From assembly GCF_002952775.1 (NCBI RefSeq), contig NZ_CP025066.1, forward strand, positions 2,232,001 through 2,296,000: DNA of 64,000 nt. The letters run 5' to 3'. Under the pieces are notes generated by a model that ran no database searches, was not told the DNA's origin, and saw nothing but the letters and a program-made list of their open reading frames with translations. The stretch comes from Halalkaliarchaeum desulfuricum (GTDB lineage: Archaea > Halobacteriota > Halobacteria > Halobacteriales > Haloferacaceae). Each line of letters starts with the position of its first letter. The first letter of the stretch is position 1. The translations under genes and the position numbers were made by a program. Below are positions 46,574 through 55,890 of this stretch, one piece after another.

Positions 46574-47262
46574 GTCGCGTTAAGTTAGAGGATGAGGCGT
46601 TCGTTCGCTGAGTGTCCATGCCTGAGATCGAACGCCTCAGCAATGCTATCACGTGGATAGATTTGTCGTTTGTGGAACGGGAGCGGACTCCCGAGTGGGC
46701 GATTCAAGCGGGCATCCGGTGTCATCTTGCCGGTATATCATTGAGGGATGCCAGTCAGTATCTCGATGAGTTGGGAGTCCAGCGGAGCCATGTTGCTATC
46801 CATGAGTGGGTTCACAAGGCCGATCTACAGCCGATCTCGACAGTTACTGCGGATCAACTCGCGGTTGACGAGAAGATGATCCGCCTGCACGGCCAAGAGT
46901 TCTGGCTGTACGGGGCTGTCGATCCGCAAACGAACGAAATCCTTCACGTCAGCCTGTTTCCGACCACAACGAAACAGACAACGCAGTGGTTTCTGGCCGA
47001 ACTTCATCGTCGCTACCAGCTTGATGACGTGATATTTCTTGTCGATGACGCCGACTACCTCGCTCCAGTACTGGCTGAAGATGGTTATCGATTTCGGATA
47101 CTCGCACACGGAAATCGGAATGCCATTGAACGTGTCTTTTGGGAGGTAGAACGAAGAACATCATCGTTTGCAAATAGTTTCAGCCATGTCGAGCTCAAGA
47201 CAGCTCAAAACTGGTTCGAAGCCTTCGCCGTCTACCACAACTCACGCCAAAGTTAACGCGAT
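46574..47262 (+). mobile_element. IS6-family insertion sequence, about 0.69 kb
   Basis: Short inverted ends, tcgcgttaagtt on the left near 46575 and its near-complement aagttaacgcga on the right near 47250-47261, flank one transposase. No 8-base target duplication was found by eye. The right end cuts the CPBP gene read from 47409 on the minus strand. Confidence 0.8.
46618..47256 (+). CDS. IS6-family DDE transposase
   Basis: About 212 residues, started at the ATG at 46618, two codons after a GTG. Catalytic residues are Asp in LAVDEKMIR, Asp in LVDDADYL and Glu in RNAIERVFWEVERRTSSF, spaced as in IS6-family (ISH14/ISH15-like) transposases. The gene is full length without stops and may be active. 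Confidence 0.88.
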   Translation: MPEIERLSNAITWIDLSFVERERTPEWAIQAGIRCHLAGISLRDASQYLDELGVQRSHVAIHEWVHKADLQPISTVTADQLAVDEKMIRLHGQEFWLYGAVDPQTNEILHVSLFPTTTKQTTQWFLAELHRRYQLDDVIFLVDDADYLAPVLAEDGYRFRILAHGNRNAIERVFWEVERRTSSFANSFSHVELKTAQNWFEAFAVYHNSRQS

Positions 47263-47409
47263 GACCCAGATCAGCATATCTGATTCCCCGGGGGCGACCT
47301 CCATCGGGATCGACAGCATCGGTGCCCAAATCAGCCAGCTATACACGTAGGTGAGGGCGAAAAACGAGAGAACCGGGCGGTTCCGGATTACATTACGAAT
47401 TCTGTTCAT
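47262..47409 (-). pseudogene. CPBP-family protease, N-terminus only, cut by IS6
   Basis: From the ATG at 47409, whose codon overlaps the previous gene's stop (ATGA), the minus strand reads RNRPVLSFFALTYVYSWLIW and then APMLSIPMEVAPG, the first helix of a CPBP protease. The frame is broken at the IS6 end near 47262. No remainder is seen beyond the IS, so the rest was deleted. Confidence 0.75.
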
Positions 47410-47882
47410 GTTCGATCACCGTCTTCTCGAATGAGCATTAATCCCAGGGCAACCAGCGTCGCAAGCGGTCCACTGACGATGAGGACAGCTACTACTATCA
47501 CGAGTACGGAGATCACTGGCGCTACGAGCGGTGGAAGGAGCGTCGCTCCAACAGGGATAGTAAGAACGGTCACGATGGGAGCGACTACGCCGTAGGCGAG
47601 GAGTTTCCGCTGCTGCGCCGAAAATTGAATGCCGCTACCGTCACGCTGTGGAATCAAGAGCCCGACTGACAAGACGACGAACCCGCCGAGGACGTACACA
47701 CCGTAGAAGAGTATCGCTAGTCCCTCGGCGAACCCGCTTTCGCCACGCGGCATCGAGGGGATGGTTGTAAACCCGTATAGTCCCCAGAGGATCACGATCG
47801 TCCCGAGTGTAGCGACGCCGAGCTGGAGGTAGGCTCGTACTGAACGACCAGTACGCTCCTTCGAGAGGATAGATGTGCTCAT
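47406..47882 (-). CDS. Small four-helix membrane protein
   Basis: A 158-residue hydrophobic protein with about four membrane helices and no recognised family. It is translationally coupled to the truncated CPBP gene through an ATGA overlap, which suggests the two once worked together. It is divergent from the chimeric gene at 48005. Confidence 0.65.
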   Translation of the reverse strand: MSTSILSKERTGRSVRAYLQLGVATLGTIVILWGLYGFTTIPSMPRGESGFAEGLAILFYGVYVLGGFVVLSVGLLIPQRDGSGIQFSAQQRKLLAYGVVAPIVTVLTIPVGATLLPPLVAPVISVLVIVVAVLIVSGPLATLVALGLMLIREDGDRT

Positions 47883-48004
47883 GGTACTGAACTAATCGAG
47901 GCGAGATCAGAAATATCAGTGAGATGATTCTCTGTCCCCGAGAATCACACGATCGGTTTTCATCTAATCAGGTCTATCAGCTACCAGCGGCGGAGTCGAT
48001 ACAT

Positions 48005-49429
48005 ATGATCAAAACTACGCTACCGAGTGACCGGCGGATTTCTCGCCTCGTGGGTGGCACACTCGTTGTATCACTCGCCTACGTTCTCGGGCAACTTCTG
48101 GGTGGCTCCGCGGCAGGAGCAGTTGGATTTCAGCTTCCTCCCGTGGACGACGCTACCGGGGCGTTCTGGTCGTTAGGCGCGTCTGCAATACTTATCGGAC
48201 TCACGATCACGCTGGCTTCCTGGTGGTTCATCGGCACACGGCTGTGGCATCTGCTCACGTGGTTTGCGCTGGTCTTCTTCGGGACGGTCGGCATCATCCT
48301 CGAAGGAATGTTTTTCTTTCCCGGCGCACTTCCAGCAGAGACGGTTCCAGGCGTTGTGCTCGCCCAATTCGTCGCTGCCATCGTTACTGCAACCGTCGCT
48401 GCAGTCGTCCTCGGACCAACGGGTGACCGACAGACGTCACCGACGCTTGCAATGCCATACACGTCCGCTCTCTTGCTGTTGAGCGGGCTGCACGAAGCAA
48501 ACGAGGAGCAAGAATCTGGACTGAAAGCAGGCAAGCCGCCAGCTGAGGCAAAACACCGCACGGATTGGCTCCAACCGCTCCTGTTAGCGGACGATAGCCT
48601 GCTTGAAGACCTCTCGACATCGTCGTCAGTGCAGCGGTCCCTGGGGACCGCAGACTATACTGTCCATCGTCCACCGGCGGGGGCGGCATGGCGGTCGGTT
48701 ACGTCACCGCAGCGGCCACCCACAGATATTGAGATCGATGAGCCACCATCAACGCAACCGAAGGTTCGGCTTACAGCAACCGAATTTCGGGACTACGTCT
48801 ATGAGGTGCGGCATGATGGGGCCTCGAAGCCGGCGACGCCGGATTCAAGCGACGCAGACGAGACTACGGAGGCCGAGAACCAGCAAACGGGCATGTCTCT
48901 TGATCCAAGAGTGTTCGGCGATATCGTACACAAACTCTGTGAGCTTCGGCTGCCAGAGGGGGACTGGCCCGATACAATCAGACGACTTGCGCCGGATCCT
49001 GCTGCCATTACGGATGAGACTGTCGCTCTGATTGCACAGCACGTCCACGCTGGCCTCGCAGAATTCGAGCAGCTCCAATCGACGTATCCAGTCGACCAGC
49101 GATTCGATGAGGTACAGGTAACCGCTCGGTTCTCAGCGGGTCGCGTTATTGGAGATATCGATCACCTCTCGATTACACCGACCGGCTATCACGTGGTTGA
49201 CTACAAGACGAGCGACCTCGCCGGACGGGCGGTAGAGACGTTGACAGAGTATTATCTACCGCAATTGCGAGTGTACGCCTGCGCACTCTATCAGGCAGAT
49301 CCAGGTCTCGAGAGCGTTGATCTCCGATTGGTGTTCACTGACGAAGGAATAACAGAGCGCGTCCAACTGGGGCCATCCGAAATCGAAGCCGACATCGATC
49401 GCTACGACTCGCTTCTGCAGCAGCGATGA
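48005..49429 (+). CDS. Chimera: membrane domain joined to RecB-type nuclease tail
   Basis: A 474-residue frame started at the ATG at 48005. Residues 1-140 have four membrane helices (for example RLVGGTLVVSLAYVLGQLLG). From about 165 the sequence is soluble and reads as the end of a haloarchaeal UvrD/RecB-type helicase, from EEQESGLKAGKPPAEAKHRT through FGDIVHKLCELRLP to the nuclease motifs D386 (IGDIDHLS) and D399-Y-K401 (VVDYKTSD). The helicase motifs are absent. A deletion that fused two genes in frame is the simplest reading. Whether the fusion protein is made or folds is unknown. Confidence 0.7.
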   Translation: MIKTTLPSDRRISRLVGGTLVVSLAYVLGQLLGGSAAGAVGFQLPPVDDATGAFWSLGASAILIGLTITLASWWFIGTRLWHLLTWFALVFFGTVGIILEGMFFFPGALPAETVPGVVLAQFVAAIVTATVAAVVLGPTGDRQTSPTLAMPYTSALLLLSGLHEANEEQESGLKAGKPPAEAKHRTDWLQPLLLADDSLLEDLSTSSSVQRSLGTADYTVHRPPAGAAWRSVTSPQRPPTDIEIDEPPSTQPKVRLTATEFRDYVYEVRHDGASKPATPDSSDADETTEAENQQTGMSLDPRVFGDIVHKLCELRLPEGDWPDTIRRLAPDPAAITDETVALIAQHVHAGLAEFEQLQSTYPVDQRFDEVQVTARFSAGRVIGDIDHLSITPTGYHVVDYKTSDLAGRAVETLTEYYLPQLRVYACALYQADPGLESVDLRLVFTDEGITERVQLGPSEIEADIDRYDSLLQQR

Positions 49430-49581
49430 CACAGGGGTTTACACATGCGATCGCGTCTTCATCATAACTGCCGATGAGACCGACCCGTTCGTGTCACCTC
49501 AAAAATTGTTGCTGTCGACGACGGCTCCTACAGTGGTAGCACCACCAATTCGTCATCGACCCCGTCCCTGCACTGCGCTGT

Positions 49582-50457
49582 TCAGTAGTCGCCGAGCACG
49601 CCGAGCCGTCGCGCCCGCCGCGTCGCGTAGTGGAACACGACGTACCCACCGAGAAGGTATCCGACAGCGACCCCGACGAGCAGTGCGAGATCTCCGAGCC
49701 CGAACTCCCACAGTCGGACGCCATCAACCATCGCTCGCTGGAGGAGTGCACTTCCGTGGGCTAACGGCAGGAAGCGTGTCCAGGGCATGTCCAACACCGG
49801 CGCGGAGATCAGCACGATAAAACCGAACTGCAGGAGATTGAGCCAGTTGCCGATTCGCTTGTACAAAACCGTGATCCCGCCAGCAGCGAATCCGAGGCCG
49901 AGTACGGAGGTGATCGCCAATCCCGCTACGACGACGACCGTGATCGGATCAATGCTAAGCCATGTGCCGGTCACCACCAGCATTACCGCCAGCACGATCG
50001 CCGAGGTGAGAAACGTCCGGATGACCTTTGCGACGCCTTTCAGCAGGGCGACCGGCGCAAACCCGAAGGGCGTAGTGATGTGTCGCTCCAAGGTTCCCCA
50101 CTGCACTTCGCTGCCGATGTCGTTCGACACCGACGAGTACGCACCGATCGACAGCGTCCACAGGAAGTAGCCGACGATGATCCCCTCGAGTGAGTCGGTC
50201 AGCGCCTGCCCGGCGAGTAGCTGCCCGCCGTAAAAGAGTACGCCGAAAAAGAACAGCGCGACGACGATCCCGCCGATGGCGTTCGCAGGATACCGAACGA
50301 AGATCAGGTACTCTCGATAGAAGACGGCTCTGGCGAGGTGATAGTAGGTGGCCGGTCGAGGGTCATCGTCGGATCGTGACACGGTGGTGGCCGCCGAGTC
50401 ACCTCGATTCGCGGTCGTTCGATGGGTGCTGGGCGCCCGATCAGCTCCGTTGGTCAC
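49582..50457 (-). CDS. ABC-2 type transporter permease
   Basis: A 291-residue membrane protein with six predicted helices of the ABC-2 permease fold, including SLEGIIVGYFLWTLSIGAYS and WLNLLQFGFIVLISAPVLDMP. Such permeases export drugs, lipids or polysaccharides. The start overlaps the stop of the ATPase gene by 4 bases, so the two form an exporter operon. The substrate is unknown. Confidence 0.88.
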   Translation of the reverse strand: MTNGADRAPSTHRTTANRGDSAATTVSRSDDDPRPATYYHLARAVFYREYLIFVRYPANAIGGIVVALFFFGVLFYGGQLLAGQALTDSLEGIIVGYFLWTLSIGAYSSVSNDIGSEVQWGTLERHITTPFGFAPVALLKGVAKVIRTFLTSAIVLAVMLVVTGTWLSIDPITVVVVAGLAITSVLGLGFAAGGITVLYKRIGNWLNLLQFGFIVLISAPVLDMPWTRFLPLAHGSALLQRAMVDGVRLWEFGLGDLALLVGVAVGYLLGGYVVFHYATRRARRLGVLGDY

Positions 50458-51632
50458 GGTGATCGCCCCCGTCCGTCGATCGCTCCGGCCTCCATGCCGG
50501 TTACGTCGACGAATACCTCTTCGAGATCCGGCCGAACGGTATCGATCGTTTCGATCGTGACTCCCGCCTCGCGGAGCGTCTCCATCAGGTCATACAGCGC
50601 GTCACCGGCGACATCCACCTCGAGGACGGTCCGTCGCTCTTCCACCAGGTTTTGGTCTCGATCCACGCCTCCGTCCGAGCCGACACCCTCCCCCACGTTG
50701 ACGGCGGCGTCCGCGTCGCGATCGCCGTGGGCGTGATCCCCAGCCAGACTGGTGTCGTGGAGATCTTCGACGTGTCGAACTGCAAACGACTCTCTGAGAG
50801 TTTCGACGACCGCCTCGTCGAGGTCGGGACTCGTAATACGGATCGTCTCTCGAGTGGCGCTCGATAGCAGCGCCTCGACCGTATCGTCAGCGACGATCCG
50901 TCCACCGGCCATCATCACGACCCGATCGCAGACGTCCTCGATGACGTCCATGTCGTGGCTGCTGAGGACGATCGTGAGCCCCTCCTCGTGGGCCAGTCGT
51001 CGGAGTTCGCGCCGGAGCGTCCGAGAGCTTTCGACGTCGAGTCCGAGTGTCGGCTCGTCCAAAAAGACCAGATCCGCACCGCCGGCGAGCACACTCGCGA
51101 GCGACACCTTCTGTTTCATCCCTCGAGAGAGATCTCTGACTGGCGTGTCCGCTTTCTCAGTCAGGTCGAGCCGCTCGAGGAGGCGGTCGTGGCGTGCGGA
51201 AACGGAGTTAGGGTCGACCCCGTGGATCGTGGCGAAGTACCGCAGGTTCTCCCGGACGGTAAGTCGCCAGTAGTCGTTTCGTGCCCCTTCCAGCATCGCG
51301 TCGACGTCAGCATACGCCGCTCGGCGTCCGTCACCGACGTCGACACCGAACACGCGAACCGACCCTGCATCGGGCAGGACGATCCCCAGCGCGCATTTTA
51401 TCAGCGTCGTCTTTCCGGCCCCGTTCGGGCCGAGGAGTCCGACGACCGTTCCTCGCTTGACGTCCAGGCTCACGTCGTCGACTGCCAACACCGACTCGTC
51501 GCCGCTCCCGAACCGCTTCGTGAGACCCGTGATCGAAAGCGCGAGAGTCGACAGGTTGGTTTCGTTGTTGACGTCGTTTGCGTCCTCACGCTCGCGAGGG
51601 CCATCGATCTCGTTCGCCGCACTCCGTGCCAT
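50454..51632 (-). CDS. ABC-2 type transporter ATP-binding protein
   Basis: A 392-residue ATPase. Walker A is GPNGAGKTTL, the signature is LSRGMKQKVSLA, Walker B is LVFLDEPTLGLD, followed by SSHDMDVIEDVCDR. After the nucleotide-binding domain comes a long C-terminal region with an Asp/Gly/His-rich insertion (about 300-345: DHAHGDRDADAA). It pairs with the permease that follows. The 30-residue N-terminal extension before the first strand may mean the true start is further in. Confidence 0.92.
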   Translation of the reverse strand: MARSAANEIDGPREREDANDVNNETNLSTLALSITGLTKRFGSGDESVLAVDDVSLDVKRGTVVGLLGPNGAGKTTLIKCALGIVLPDAGSVRVFGVDVGDGRRAAYADVDAMLEGARNDYWRLTVRENLRYFATIHGVDPNSVSARHDRLLERLDLTEKADTPVRDLSRGMKQKVSLASVLAGGADLVFLDEPTLGLDVESSRTLRRELRRLAHEEGLTIVLSSHDMDVIEDVCDRVVMMAGGRIVADDTVEALLSSATRETIRITSPDLDEAVVETLRESFAVRHVEDLHDTSLAGDHAHGDRDADAAVNVGEGVGSDGGVDRDQNLVEERRTVLEVDVAGDALYDLMETLREAGVTIETIDTVRPDLEEVFVDVTGMEAGAIDGRGRSP

Positions 51633-52278
51633 CGAATACTCCTACGTGCCGAGCGGGGATATATTCACCATCAACGGTATGAGACACATCAGTTACGTCA
51701 AAGGCGAGACCCCGCTGCTACGGCCGCCGCGGTGGCGACTCACGCACTGCCTGATGGAAACTCGGAGTGAGAACACCGGAGACAGAATGTCGCGTATACC
51801 GCCCCACACGCGACGACCACTGTGATTCCAAGCCGCCCCAATCGCGAGCTGGCACCAGTTGATGGGTAGTAGAATTGGGCCAGGGAGTTTCAACCCCGAG
51901 AATCCGTCCGAGTCGTCGACTGCTTTTGTCGCTGGCGTGGGTGTCTCTGATGGCGTCGTTTCCGCAGCTGTCGCTTCCGTCGGGGGCGAGGCGGCTGGTG
52001 ATTGGGTCTGGATTCGGGTACTCGACCGGCGCCGGGACACTCCGCTAGGCTAATCGAAGGCGATCGCCTGTCGCCGGACGCGGTCGGGCTCAAACAGGTG
52101 GTTCAGGCGATGATAAGAGTCGTGGACTGTGACGTGCCACACCTCAACGAACGGTTCGGTTCGTCAGAAGGACAATCCGGTATAAACCCAGCGAGGACAC
52201 GTTGCTCGGTCGGCATGACCTCACGGGACGTATTTTTTGCTCCCGAGCATTCTCTAACACGTCGTCGAGCAGTTCTGA
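51633..52278. other. Degenerate region; no supported gene
   Basis: Two hints of former genes on the minus strand: a Thr/Pro-rich stretch (about 51900-52030; TPSETPTPAT) like the linker before a surface-protein anchor, and an open segment ending at 52050 that reads WHVTVHDSYHRLNHLFEPDR without any family match. Both are broken on either side. Confidence 0.4.
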
Positions 52279-52734
52279 TCACCCAACCAAAACCTGGCTC
52301 AACCACGCTTCGCTCTTGTGGCGCAGATTGTTGGTGAATCATAGCGCCGTTTCGAGGATGATTTTGAGCGCTTCTTTTCCCGGTTTTCTGTACACTTCAC
52401 GGCGGAGCTGAAACGCTCGGAGATATGGTGTGAGTCTGTCCTTAGAGACGCCTCGATGCGGCGAGAGCCCCCGTCGCGCCAGCGACGCGTGGCTCTCATA
52501 GGTGTTCACGTGGACGTCTCCATCGACATATTCGCCGTCACCGTGGACGACGTATTCACGAGTGAATGGGTCGTCCTCGTCAAGCGGTTCGTATGCCCGA
52601 AAGCCGTCGGTATAGACGGTTAACGACTCCTGTTGGCGGTCGGCCAGCAGAGTCGAATCGTCGATTCGGTCGCGTACCTCGCCTGTCAGTACCGACTTAC
52701 GGTACTTCAGACACCAGATGAAGAGATACTGGAG
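52279..52734 (-). pseudogene. IS1595/ISH4-type transposase, C-terminal half, with nonsense codon
   Basis: The minus strand reads LKYRKSVLTGEVRDRIDD, then RQQESLTVYTDGFRAYEPLD and YVDGDVHVNTYESHASLARR, the C-terminal part of ISH4-like IS1595 transposases. The frame then has LETAL-stop-FTNNLRHKSEA, the TGA lying at 52339-52341; one base change from Trp explains it. The N-terminal zinc and catalytic parts are absent. No inverted repeats were identified. Confidence 0.78.
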
Positions 52735-52789
52735 TTTTTAGAACGCGGTCGTTAACGCGAACGCATTTACAAGAAATCTTGTTGAACCA

Positions 52790-53010
52790 CTACTCAGGCG
52801 CCGGATTCAGGAGGGTAATCCACAAGACCCCACCTCCCAAACAGGCAGTGGGATGGCCACCAACGACCTGCCAGTCGATACCGAAACTCTCAGCGAGCGT
52901 CACGAAATCGGGTTCCTGAGTTCCGTGCCGAACGACTCGCCACGGTGGGCGTGCTGCTTATCGGAGATCAGTCTGAAATCGTCATCGACGAAGAGGACGA
53001 ACGTATAGGA
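52790..53010 (-). pseudogene. ThDP-dependent enzyme (acetolactate synthase-like), C-terminal remnant
   Basis: In one frame the minus strand reads FVLFVDDDFRLISDKQHAHR followed by GESFGTELRNP, the thiamine-diphosphate Mg-binding region. In another it continues PDFVTLAESFGIDWQV and ends at 52790 after unrelated codons. The two join by a one-base frameshift near 52912. The gene start is missing. It is a relic sitting between the ISH4 remnant and the toxin-antitoxin pair. Confidence 0.65.
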
Positions 53011-53069
53011 GGTGTCTCAAACCATCTCCTCGTTTTCTCGCTCACTACGACGGCAACGCCAGCAGAGGG

Positions 53070-53076
53070 TTTAAAG
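53070..53076 (+). promoter_or_regulatory. Probable TATA box of DUF433 gene
   Basis: tttaaag lies about 29 bases before the ATG at 53102, consistent with a leaderless message for the two-gene unit. Confidence 0.5.
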
Positions 53077-53101
53077 TCGATGCGGCGACTACTTTTTCTC
53101 A

Positions 53102-53392
53102 ATGGCTACACAGGAGTATCGTATCGTCTCTGGCAAGGAATCGAAAATACACAATGAGCCACACATCGAAGGGAGTCGAGTGACGGTTCGAGACGTGTAT
53201 GTCCGTGTCGAGCAACGTGGACTGAGTCCCGAGCGGATAGCCGAGCGATATAACCTGGACATCGCTGACGTCTATGAGGCACTCGCGTACTACCACAACA
53301 ATCCGGATGAGATGAAGCAGGTTGAGAAACGACACGAACGAGCTGGCGAGGAAGCGAAGCGGCGTTCATCGCTTGAGCCTCCCGAACACTGA
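53102..53392 (+). CDS. DUF433-domain antitoxin-like protein
   Basis: A 96-residue DUF433 protein, a helix-turn-helix-like family. GSRVTVRDVYVRVEQRGLSP and ERIAERYNLDIADVYEALAYY are the diagnostic segments, followed by a charged C-terminal tail. DUF433 proteins commonly precede DUF5615 PIN-like toxins. It ends 3 bases before the next gene, so the pair is one operon. It probably binds its own promoter; this is inference from the family. Confidence 0.9.
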   Translation: MATQEYRIVSGKESKIHNEPHIEGSRVTVRDVYVRVEQRGLSPERIAERYNLDIADVYEALAYYHNNPDEMKQVEKRHERAGEEAKRRSSLEPPEH

Positions 53393-53395
53393 CTG

Positions 53396-53740
53396 ATGGG
53401 GTATCGGCTCATCCTCGACGAGAACGTCGAACATGAAGTCTATCATAGACTCGAAAACTACGGTCATGATGTCGCACATGTGGACTTCGTTTCGGAGCTC
53501 GGGAAAGGAACGGACGATTATTCGATTGCGCAGTATTCCTGCGACACTGAACGAGTAATCGTCACCTACGACGACGATTTTGTCCTCGAAGTTGATGAAT
53601 CAGACTACCGCGCAGTGTTGTATATTCACGACGCAAGGCTCACCGTCAAAGACGTTGCAGACATCGTCCACACGGTCTCTCAACAATACCCCCAAGAGGA
53701 GATCCAGGGGCTGGAGTATATCGGCGATGAGTGGCTGTGA
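53396..53740 (+). CDS. DUF5615 PIN-like toxin
   Basis: A 114-residue protein of the DUF5615 PIN-like group. Acidic residues D8-E9-N10 (LILDENVEH), the DD pair in GTDDYSIAQY and TYDDDFV are positioned like a PIN active site. The family is thought to be RNase toxins paired with DUF433 antitoxins. The pair lies between two broken genes, as expected for a mobile addiction module. Confidence 0.9.
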   Translation: MGYRLILDENVEHEVYHRLENYGHDVAHVDFVSELGKGTDDYSIAQYSCDTERVIVTYDDDFVLEVDESDYRAVLYIHDARLTVKDVADIVHTVSQQYPQEEIQGLEYIGDEWL

Positions 53741-53796
53741 GCATCTTCTCACTACAACCTATCCGATAAATCAGGGTTGCCGGTACGGCAACGTAG

Positions 53797-54270
53797 AGTC
53801 CAGTTATCGGCCCCTCGCTTCTGTTGTTGCTCGTGGTGTTCGGGCTGTTCAGTTGGGGTGGGATCGCCCGCCTGGTACGCAGCGAGACCTTGCAGCGAAG
53901 AGAACGGGGGCACGTACTGGTCGCACGTAGCCTCGGCGCATCTGGGTCGTACCTCGCAAAGCGTCATCTTCTGCCGAACGTAACGAACACTGTCGTGCCG
54001 GCAGTTTTTCATCTCTTTGCGATTCTCGTGCTCGTCGAGGCGGGCCTGGCGTTTCTCGGGTTCCACGAGCTCTGGCTCTACTCGTGGGGATCGACCATAA
54101 GCGAGTCGATCAACGCCCAGATAGGGAGTCGACTACAGCTGCGTGCTGATCGACCGGCGTATCAGATCTGGTGGGTCTCCGGGCTTCCGGCGCTGGCGTT
54201 GACGCTCACGATCACGGCGTTCAAACTGCTGGGAGACGGTCTGCGGGACGCGCTGGATCCGCGTGGGTAG
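53797..54270 (+). pseudogene. Peptide ABC transporter permease (DppC-like), 3' remnant
   Basis: From an in-frame stop at 53794 the sequence reads SPVIGPSLLLLLVVFGLFSW, then RERGHVLVARSLGASGSYLA (the EAA loop that contacts the ATPase) and ends KLLGDGLRDALDPRG, the usual C-terminus of DppC/OppC permeases. Only about 158 of 300 or so residues remain and the first helices are missing. It was probably cut when the toxin-antitoxin module or an IS inserted upstream. Confidence 0.78.
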
Positions 54271-54322
54271 CGATGTCCGGAACTGTACCCAGCTTTATCT
54301 ACGCGGTGTGAGGAGTACCGAC

Positions 54323-54742
54323 ATGGACAAACTATCGGTCCACCACGTCGGCATCGTCGTGAGCGACCTCGAGGCGAGCCTCGAGTTCTACAGGGACACT
54401 CTCGGCCTGTCGGTTGCCGACGAGTTTACGCTCTCGGATGACGGCATTGGGACCGCGATCGGGGTTGACGGCGTCTCCGGAGACTTCGTCCACCTGGAAG
54501 GGAACGGAGCCAGGGTCGAACTCATCGAGTACGACCCCACCGGTGTGGACAGTCGGGCCGACGCGATCAACGGGCTGGGGGCGAAACACGTCGGCTTCGC
54601 AGTCGAGGACCTACAGGAGTTTTACGAGAACCTGCCCGACGACGTCGAACCGCTGAGCAGTCCGCAACCTGTCGAGATCGGAACGTCGATCCTGTTTTTC
54701 CGCGATCCCGACGGGAACTTCCTCGAAGTCGTCGAGGCGTAG
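54323..54742 (+). CDS. VOC-family protein, methylmalonyl-CoA epimerase/glyoxalase-like
   Basis: A 139-residue protein started at the ATG at 54323, which has a TATA-like ctttatc about 27 bases before it. Two beta-alpha-beta repeats of the vicinal oxygen chelate fold are seen: VHHVGIVVSDLEASLEFYRD with VELIEYDP, and AKHVGFAVEDLQEFYENLPD with FFRDPDGNFLEVVE. His and Glu metal ligands are present in both halves. Substrates of the family vary, from methylmalonyl-CoA to methylglyoxal adducts. Confidence 0.83.
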   Translation: MDKLSVHHVGIVVSDLEASLEFYRDTLGLSVADEFTLSDDGIGTAIGVDGVSGDFVHLEGNGARVELIEYDPTGVDSRADAINGLGAKHVGFAVEDLQEFYENLPDDVEPLSSPQPVEIGTSILFFRDPDGNFLEVVEA

Positions 54743-54835
54743 ATACACCTGGTGAGCGTTAAAAGCCCACCTCCGAACCCCGATTGGCTGTATTCCCAGA
54801 TACATTTATCACAATATACGATGATGTTCAACTGT

Positions 54836-55609
54836 ATGACACACCACAGTAGCTTCGACGGCAAGACCGTCGTCGTCACCGGAGCGGGATCGGGTATCGG
54901 CCGGGAAACCGCCATCGCGTTCGGCAACGGGGGAGCGAACGTCGTCGTCGCGGACGTCGATGTCGAGGGCGGCGAGGAGACCGCCGCGACGATCACCGAG
55001 GAGACGGAGGGCCACGCGACGTTCGCCGAGGTAGACGTCACTGTGGACGCCGATGTCGAGCGAATGGTCGAGACGGCCACCGCGGAGTACGGGGGACTCG
55101 ACGTGGCGTTCAACAACGCGGGGGTCGGCGGGACCTTCGACGCGACCGAGGAGATCACCGAGGAGGACTGGCAACGGATCATCGACGTCAACCTCACCGG
55201 CGTCTGGCGCTGCATGCGAACGGAGATTCCGGTACTGCTCGAAGGCGACGGCGGAGCGATCGTGAACACGGCGTCGATCCTGGGCAAGGCCGGTGAGGCG
55301 GGGACACCGGCGTACACCGCCGCAAAACACGGAGTCGTCGGGCTCACGAAGGTCGCAGCGCTGGATCACGCGACCGACGGGATCCGAGTCAACGCGGTGT
55401 GTCCGGGGTACATCGAGACGCAAATGCTCGACGACGCCGGGGTGACGAAAGACGAGGAGCTGCTGGAGCAAACCAAGGAACTCCACCCGATGAAGCGATT
55501 GGGGACGGCCGAGGAGATCGCCGACGCCGTGCTGTGGCTCGCCTCCGAACAGGCGTCGTTCGCGACCGGCGAAACGCTCGTCATCGACGGTGGGTACTTG
55601 AGTCGCTGA
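54836..55609 (+). CDS. Short-chain dehydrogenase/reductase
   Basis: A 257-residue NAD(P)-dependent oxidoreductase, started at the ATG at 54836 because a TATA-like catttatc lies about 30 bases upstream. TGAGSGIG binds the cofactor, NNAG follows, and the catalytic Ser (NTASILG) and Y-x3-K (YTAAKHG) are intact. The Asp in VADVDVEG at the end of strand 2 suggests NAD preference. It ends with the typical FATGETLVIDGG. The substrate is unknown. Confidence 0.93.
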   Translation: MTHHSSFDGKTVVVTGAGSGIGRETAIAFGNGGANVVVADVDVEGGEETAATITEETEGHATFAEVDVTVDADVERMVETATAEYGGLDVAFNNAGVGGTFDATEEITEEDWQRIIDVNLTGVWRCMRTEIPVLLEGDGGAIVNTASILGKAGEAGTPAYTAAKHGVVGLTKVAALDHATDGIRVNAVCPGYIETQMLDDAGVTKDEELLEQTKELHPMKRLGTAEEIADAVLWLASEQASFATGETLVIDGGYLSR

Positions 55610-55890
55610 GTGGTCCCTCAACCGGCGTAGTGAGAATTCAGTTTTTTCAGTCGCGCTTGCTTCGCTGACCTCCCCGGATACCCACGGGATCTGACTCGAA
55701 CAGCCACTTCTCCAGTGGCGGTCACGTACGGGGGTCGCGTTTCCAGAATCCAGCTATCGTGTACATCTTTTATATGTCATCTCCGAGTATCGCATGTCAT
55801 GGTTGACCTTAACAATCAACCCGACAGAGGGGTGCGGAATCGAATGGGTCAGCCGAGCAAACTCGGGGGCGCAGGTTATTCGAACGATAT

